DNA of 64,000 nt from JADGRA01 sp052143535 (GTDB lineage Bacteria > Myxococcota > Myxococcia > Myxococcales > Myxococcaceae): assembly GCA_052143535.1 (NCBI GenBank), contig JBKQSS010000061.1:62001-126000 (forward strand), read 5' to 3'. How positions within the stretch are numbered: the first letter of the stretch is position 1; the number at the start of each line of letters is the position of its first letter. The translations under genes were made by a program, and so were the position numbers. Under the pieces are notes generated by a model. It was not told the origin of the DNA, made no database searches, and saw only the letters and a list, made by a program, of their open reading frames with translations. This document shows, piece by piece, positions 60,121 to 64,000 of this stretch.

Positions 60121-60992
60121 TGGCGGACGCAGACCAACTGACGGAGTTGGGACTCGGGGTCACCGACACCGAAGCCGGCTTGGAGGCGGTTCTCCAACTC
60201 GGGACCCCACTTCTCAACCCGCTGGCGCAGCGGCCCATCGCGACCGGCGTGTTCGCCCTCGCCGAGCAGCGACTCATCCCACTGGAGCCGCCAGAACTGG
60301 TCGGCCTTCCACCGCTGTCGCTGGACGGAGTTCGGAACCGGTCAGAGCTCGAGCAGCAGCTCGCCGGGGCGTTTCACACCCACCTCATTACGCTCCAGCG
60401 CCGAAGCTCGGAGCTTCGCGCCCTGGGCTGTGCACCCCAGGTGGACCCAGAGACGCTGGAGTTGGCCACCCGCGTCGATGACCCGCCCTTTCGGTTCTTG
60501 CTCGCTGGGGACAAGCGTGGGCAGCTCCGGGTCGCCGAGGTAACGCGAGACGGCGGAGCTGCGCTAACTGACGTGGGGGCGCCCTTCGACCTCTCTGAGT
60601 TCCCCAACCGAGCTGGGTTTTTCGCGCACCTCCGAGCGCTCGTCGGGCCGCCGCCCGCCCACGAAGGCGCTGCCGCCACATCGCCGTCGCCTGCTGTTCA
60701 CCCTGTCGGCTACCGGGAGCTTCTGCAGCACTTCGGCGAGCCCGCTTGGATTCCGGCGACTGCCGCCGTTGACGTCGTGGTGACGCTGCGAGCCCAAGGG
60801 ATCGTCTATCGCTTTGCCGCGACGCGCATTCGAGACCGGACGTTTCGTGCGCTGCTGGCCGGTCCCGGGGGCAAGGTGTGGGCGGACCAGTTCGATCTCG
60901 AGAGCTTTCCTGGCGTTCCTGCTGTGGTCGCTGCGGCCCTCGGCATTTCGGCTTCTACGGTGGAAGTCCTCCCGTCGTGGGAGGAAGCGTGA
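60120..60992 (+). CDS. Unknown protein between acyl-CoA dehydrogenase and MeaB genes
   Basis: 290 residues from ATG 60120, coupled to the upstream stop. No signal peptide, membrane helix or known motif. Two halves can be seen: a helical N-terminal half with LIPLEPPELVGLPPLSLDGV, and after an Ala/Pro/Ser linker near residue 185 a mixed alpha-beta half (AVDVVVTLRAQGIVYRFAAT). Its stop overlaps the meaB start (GTGA). The tight coupling on both sides suggests it works with the mutase system, but nothing in its sequence confirms that. Confidence 0.75.
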   Translation: MADADQLTELGLGVTDTEAGLEAVLQLGTPLLNPLAQRPIATGVFALAEQRLIPLEPPELVGLPPLSLDGVRNRSELEQQLAGAFHTHLITLQRRSSELRALGCAPQVDPETLELATRVDDPPFRFLLAGDKRGQLRVAEVTRDGGAALTDVGAPFDLSEFPNRAGFFAHLRALVGPPPAHEGAAATSPSPAVHPVGYRELLQHFGEPAWIPATAAVDVVVTLRAQGIVYRFAATRIRDRTFRALLAGPGGKVWADQFDLESFPGVPAVVAAALGISASTVEVLPSWEEA

Positions 60993-62029
60993 CGACGCTT
61001 GCCGCCCGCGTCCTGGCTGGTGACGTGCGCGCCGCCTCGCGACTGATGCGCCATGTGGACGACGGGGAGACGTCCGCGGTAGCGGACCTTCAGACGCTAT
61101 TCCCCCACACCGGACGGGCATACGTCATCGGCGTGACGGGAAGTCCTGGCGCAGGAAAGTCGACGCTCACCGACCGACTGGTTGCTGGTCTACGGCTCCA
61201 AAACAGGACGGTCGGAGTTCTCTGCGTTGACCCGACAAGCCCCTTCACCGGAGGCGCCATTCTCGGCGACCGCATTCGCATGCAGGACCACGCCACGGAC
61301 GAGGGCGTCTTCATCCGCTCGCTTGCGACACGCGGAGCGTTGGGCGGCTTGTCACGCGCGACTGGAGATTGCATCCGGATTCTCGACGCTATGGGTCGCG
61401 ACGTGGTGGTGGTGGAGACAGTGGGAGTTGGTCAGGATGAGATTGACGTTGCCCAGATGGCACACACCACGGTGGTGGTAACGGTGCCGGGGATGGGAGA
61501 TGACATTCAGGCCATCAAAGCTGGCATCCTCGAGGTGGCAGACGTCTTCGTGGTTAACAAATCCGACCTGGACGGCGCAGACCGCACTGTTCGAGAGTTA
61601 CGACAGATGCTCGAGCTGAGGCATGCCGCTCGCGCGCCACCCGCCGACCACGATGCAGGTCACCGGCGCGTCCGCGTGTCCCGGGTCGAAGCGCCAAGAG
61701 TCGACGACGTTCCGCCAGCCGCTCGAGAGTGGGAGCCACCTATCCTCAAGGCGGTGGCCTCGCGTGACGAGGGTGTGAAGGAAGTGCTCGCGGCGGTCGA
61801 GCGGCACCGCTCATTTCTAGATGAGACGGGGCAGCGCCTGGCCCGGGAGCGCGCCCGAGCAAAGATGCAGTTTGTCGCCCTTCTGCGCGAGCGCTTGTTG
61901 CGAGAAGCGCTTGGACGCCTTGAGCGAGAACGGGGGCGGCTGGAGGAAGTCGCGGCGGCCATTGTCGCTCACCAGGCGGACCCCTACGCCCTGGCCGAGC
62001 AGCTGGCGCGGCAGCTTGCCGAGGGCTGA
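60989..62029 (+). CDS. meaB: MeaB/ArgK-type GTPase chaperone of B12-dependent acyl-CoA mutase
   Basis: 346 residues from GTG 60989, overlapping the upstream stop. The P-loop is GSPGAGKST (residues 51-59), followed by VGVLCVDPTSPFTGGAILGD then RIRMQDHATDEGVFIRSLAT, VVVETVGVGQDEIDVAQMAH (switch) and VFVVNKSDLDGADRT (NKxD). It gates B12 loading and protects acyl-CoA mutases. Residues about 215-245 (ARAPPADHDAGHRRVRVSRV) look like a basic insert. It is probably specific to the ICM-like enzyme encoded 8 kb upstream in the same direction. Confidence 0.95.
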   Translation: MTTLAARVLAGDVRAASRLMRHVDDGETSAVADLQTLFPHTGRAYVIGVTGSPGAGKSTLTDRLVAGLRLQNRTVGVLCVDPTSPFTGGAILGDRIRMQDHATDEGVFIRSLATRGALGGLSRATGDCIRILDAMGRDVVVVETVGVGQDEIDVAQMAHTTVVVTVPGMGDDIQAIKAGILEVADVFVVNKSDLDGADRTVRELRQMLELRHAARAPPADHDAGHRRVRVSRVEAPRVDDVPPAAREWEPPILKAVASRDEGVKEVLAAVERHRSFLDETGQRLARERARAKMQFVALLRERLLREALGRLERERGRLEEVAAAIVAHQADPYALAEQLARQLAEG

Positions 62030-62035
62030 CCGAAT

Positions 62036-62749
62036 ATGGAACCTCCTGCCCACGACCGGGTCCTCGTTCTCCAGGAGCGGCTGGGGGTGCCGCAACTCGA
62101 CCCGAACCTCGGGCTCGCTGCGCTGACCCACAAGAGCTACTGCAACGAGCACCGTGGCGAGCCAGCGGTCGACAACGAAAGGCTGGAGTTCCTGGGCGAC
62201 GCGGTGGTGGACCTCCTTGTGAGTCACCGTTTGATGGAGCGATTTCCTGCCGCGGACGAGGGCGAGCTTTCGAAACTTCGGGCGCTCATCGTCAACGAGG
62301 ACGCGCTAGCCAGGATTGCCCGCGAGCTCCGAGTCGGAGAATTGTTACGCATGGGCCGCGGCGAGGAACTCACCGGTGGCCGCGACAAGAGCTCCGTCTT
62401 GGCGGACACGCTCGAGGCAGTCGTCGCCGCTGTCTACCTGACGCAAGGCGTCGCCGGAGCGATGGCGTTGGTAGACCGTCATTTTGCAGAGGCGCTGGAC
62501 GGCGTGGCGGAGGGCCGAAGTGGAGACGACTACAAGACTCGCCTTCAAGAGTTGATGCAGAGCCAAGGCCGAGTACCGCCCAGGTACCGCGTGGTGGCTG
62601 AGGAGGGTCCAGACCACGCCAAGAAATTCGAGGTGGAAGTCAGTGTCGGTGGCGAGGTCTTTGGTCGCGCGACTGGCCGCAACAAGAAGGAAGCCGAGCA
62701 GGCAGCCGCCCGCAAGACTCTCGAGATGAATCGCGAAAAGCCCGGGTAA
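62036..62749 (+). CDS. rnc: Ribonuclease III
   Basis: 237 residues. NERLEFLGDAVVDLLVSHRL is the RNase III signature with the catalytic Glu and Asp, and SSVLADTLEAVVAAVYL gives the second acidic pair. The C-terminal about 70 residues (DYKTRLQELMQSQGRVPPRY then FGRATGRNKKEAEQAAARKTL) are the double-stranded RNA-binding domain. It processes rRNA precursors and structured mRNAs in the cytoplasm. It starts 6 bases after the meaB stop. Confidence 0.97.
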   Translation: MEPPAHDRVLVLQERLGVPQLDPNLGLAALTHKSYCNEHRGEPAVDNERLEFLGDAVVDLLVSHRLMERFPAADEGELSKLRALIVNEDALARIARELRVGELLRMGRGEELTGGRDKSSVLADTLEAVVAAVYLTQGVAGAMALVDRHFAEALDGVAEGRSGDDYKTRLQELMQSQGRVPPRYRVVAEEGPDHAKKFEVEVSVGGEVFGRATGRNKKEAEQAAARKTLEMNREKPG

Positions 62750-62820
62750 AATGTCTACTGGGGTCTCCTGAAGGCGAAAGCCCGAGCTTTCTGAGCTTGG
62801 CTGAGGCAAAAGGCGGTTTC

Positions 62821-63462
62821 ATGAACAAACTCCTTCTTTTCACCTTGACCTCTGCGGTGGCAGTCCCAGCGCTCGCGACCGACGCGCCCGTCAAGACTCC
62901 GTGGATGCAGAAGGCCCTGGCCGGTCAGGACCTATGGGTCACGATGAAGACCACCGAGGGCAACATCGTCATCCACCTCTTCTCGAAGGATGCTCCCAAG
63001 ACGGTTGCTAACTTCGTTGGGCTTGCCAGTGGCGAGAAGCCATGGACAGACCCCCGGACCGGGAAACCCGGAACCGCTCACGCCTACGACGACACAATTT
63101 TTCACCGGGTCATCGCCGGATTCATGATTCAGGGTGGCGACCCGACCGGCACCGGCCGGGGCGAGCCCGGCTATACGTTCGCCGACGAGACCTCCAACGG
63201 AAAGACGTTCAACAAAGTGGGTCTGCTGGCCATGGCGAACCGCGGTCCAGGCACGAACGGCATGCAGTGGTTCATTACGGTCTCGACCCCCGACTACCTC
63301 AACGGTAAGCACACGATTTTCGGCGAGGTGATTAGTGGGTACGACGTTGTGGAGAAAATCTCCAAGGTCCCGACGGGGGCCGATGGTCGGGACAGGCCCA
63401 ATACTTCGGTGGTCCTGAAGTCCCTGCAGATTTCAGACAAAGCGCCAAAAGCTGGGAAGTAA
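62821..63462 (+). CDS. Exported peptidyl-prolyl cis-trans isomerase, cyclophilin type
   Basis: 213 residues from ATG 62821 with an AAGGCGG site upstream. MNKLLLFTLTSAVAVPALAT is a signal peptide. TIFHRVIAGFMIQGGDPTGT, GYTFADETSNG, LLAMANRGPGTNGMQWFITV and GKHTIFGEVISGYDVVEKIS are the cyclophilin core, with the catalytic Arg in FHRVI and the GxxFI motif as QWFIT. It folds proteins in the periplasm. The next gene, 26 bases downstream, encodes a similar enzyme without a signal peptide. Confidence 0.95.
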   Translation: MNKLLLFTLTSAVAVPALATDAPVKTPWMQKALAGQDLWVTMKTTEGNIVIHLFSKDAPKTVANFVGLASGEKPWTDPRTGKPGTAHAYDDTIFHRVIAGFMIQGGDPTGTGRGEPGYTFADETSNGKTFNKVGLLAMANRGPGTNGMQWFITVSTPDYLNGKHTIFGEVISGYDVVEKISKVPTGADGRDRPNTSVVLKSLQISDKAPKAGK

Positions 63463-63488
63463 CTCCTTTCGCCGACAGGAATAAGACC

Positions 63489-64000
63489 ATGGGAATGACA
63501 GATGCGGTGCGGGCGGGGAAGGACCTCTACGCGCATTTCGACACCAGCGAAGGCAAGGTCGTTGTGAAGCTGTTTCCCAAGGACGCTCCGAAGACGGTGG
63601 AGAATTTCGTAGGTCTTGCCACGGGCGAGAAGACATGGACGCACCCGGGAACTCACGAGAAGAAGGACAGCTCGCCGCTCTACGACGGCACCATTTTCCA
63701 CCGATGCATTAAGGATTTCATGGTGCAAGGGGGAGACCCGCTTGGGCGGGGCACGGGAGGCCCCGGCTTCCAGTTCGAGGACGAATTTCAAAGTCCTCGT
63801 CGCTTCGATCGGGCAGGACTGCTCGCGATGGCCAATGCCGGTCCCAACACCAACGGGAGTCAGTTTTTCATCACCGTGGTGCCAACCCCATGGCTCGACA
63901 AAAAGCACACCATCTTCGGTGAAGTCGTCACTGGGATGGACGTCGTGAAACGGGTAGCCAACGACATTGCAAAGGGTCCCGGGGACCGCCCGCGCACAGA
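63489..64000 (+). CDS. Cytoplasmic cyclophilin-type peptidyl-prolyl isomerase (3' end outside window)
   Basis: Starts at ATG 63489 (ATG 63495 also possible), after AGGAATAAG, and stays open to the window end, so about 170 residues are seen. MGMTDAVRAGKDLYAHFDTS begins the fold with no signal peptide. TIFHRCIKDFMVQGGDPLGR, LLAMANAGPNTNGSQFFITV and KKHTIFGEVVTGMDVVKRVA carry all active residues (FHR, QFFIT). Little more than a short C-terminal strand should be missing. It is the cytoplasmic companion of the exported cyclophilin upstream. Confidence 0.93.
   Translation, partial: MGMTDAVRAGKDLYAHFDTSEGKVVVKLFPKDAPKTVENFVGLATGEKTWTHPGTHEKKDSSPLYDGTIFHRCIKDFMVQGGDPLGRGTGGPGFQFEDEFQSPRRFDRAGLLAMANAGPNTNGSQFFITVVPTPWLDKKHTIFGEVVTGMDVVKRVANDIAKGPGDRPRT

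Overview
The window is high-GC bacterial DNA with tightly packed genes, many GTG and TTG starts, and frequent 4-base overlaps (ATGA, GTGA). The gene mix points to a member of the Myxococcota (old Deltaproteobacteria). It includes a Ser/Thr-kinase-type PD40 propeller end, a HAD-IG purine 5'-nucleotidase, a ceramide synthesis operon, a leucine/branched-chain acyl-CoA cluster, and many lipoproteins and outer-membrane proteins. That assignment is inference from content; no rRNA or marker phylogeny was available. No insertion sequence, phage gene or CRISPR array was seen.

Layout. 1-9.3 kb: tail of a beta-propeller protein, a small lipoprotein, a GT39 membrane glycosyltransferase, a FadL-type porin, a fused M16 peptidase, an amino acid permease and a gamma-glutamylcyclotransferase-like protein. 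9.3-16.2 kb: glutathione S-transferase, GlgB, an ECF sigma factor, a PHP protein, a lipoprotein, an FmdB zinc ribbon and a possible Fis-type DNA-binding protein. 16.3-21.2 kb: a run of genes for a HEAT protein, Fur, a TlpA-like thioredoxin, FtsB/DivIC, a GAF-GGDEF diguanylate cyclase and an RsmJ-like methyltransferase. 21.2-29 kb: HAD-IG nucleotidase, an active/inactive M16 peptidase pair, an RluA pseudouridine synthase and a translationally coupled envelope operon. 29.2-39.9 kb: Alr, MlaE-MlaF-MlaD (MlaD carries a long C-terminal, probably barrel-forming part), a PfkB kinase, a metallophosphoesterase, Psd, HisS and MiaA.

40.0-44.7 kb is the most accessory-looking part. It starts with tRNA-Leu(CAA) and tRNA-Ala(GGC), followed by a protein of seven 20-residue beta-solenoid repeats, a peroxiredoxin whose catalytic cysteine codon is TGA (very likely selenocysteine, with a plausible SECIS hairpin just downstream), a cupin, DUF2277, a DUF5367/TetR pair and a second glutathione S-transferase.

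44.8-51.8 kb: a glycosyltransferase, a class I fructose-bisphosphate aldolase, and a minus-strand operon of serine palmitoyltransferase, two GNAT-like proteins and an NAD-dependent epimerase-like reductase. These resemble Spt, bCerS and CerR of bacterial ceramide synthesis. 51.8-52.2 kb is a 368-base divergent control region holding a large inverted repeat.

52.2-62 kb: an acyl-CoA catabolic cluster with a B12 mutase whose substrate-determining residues look like isobutyryl-CoA mutase rather than methylmalonyl-CoA mutase, its B12 subunit, HMG-CoA lyase, enoyl-CoA hydratase, a VOC protein, a response regulator, an acyl-CoA carboxylase beta subunit, an acyl-CoA dehydrogenase, an unknown protein and the MeaB-type G-protein chaperone. 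The window closes with RNase III and two cyclophilins, the second cut by the window end.
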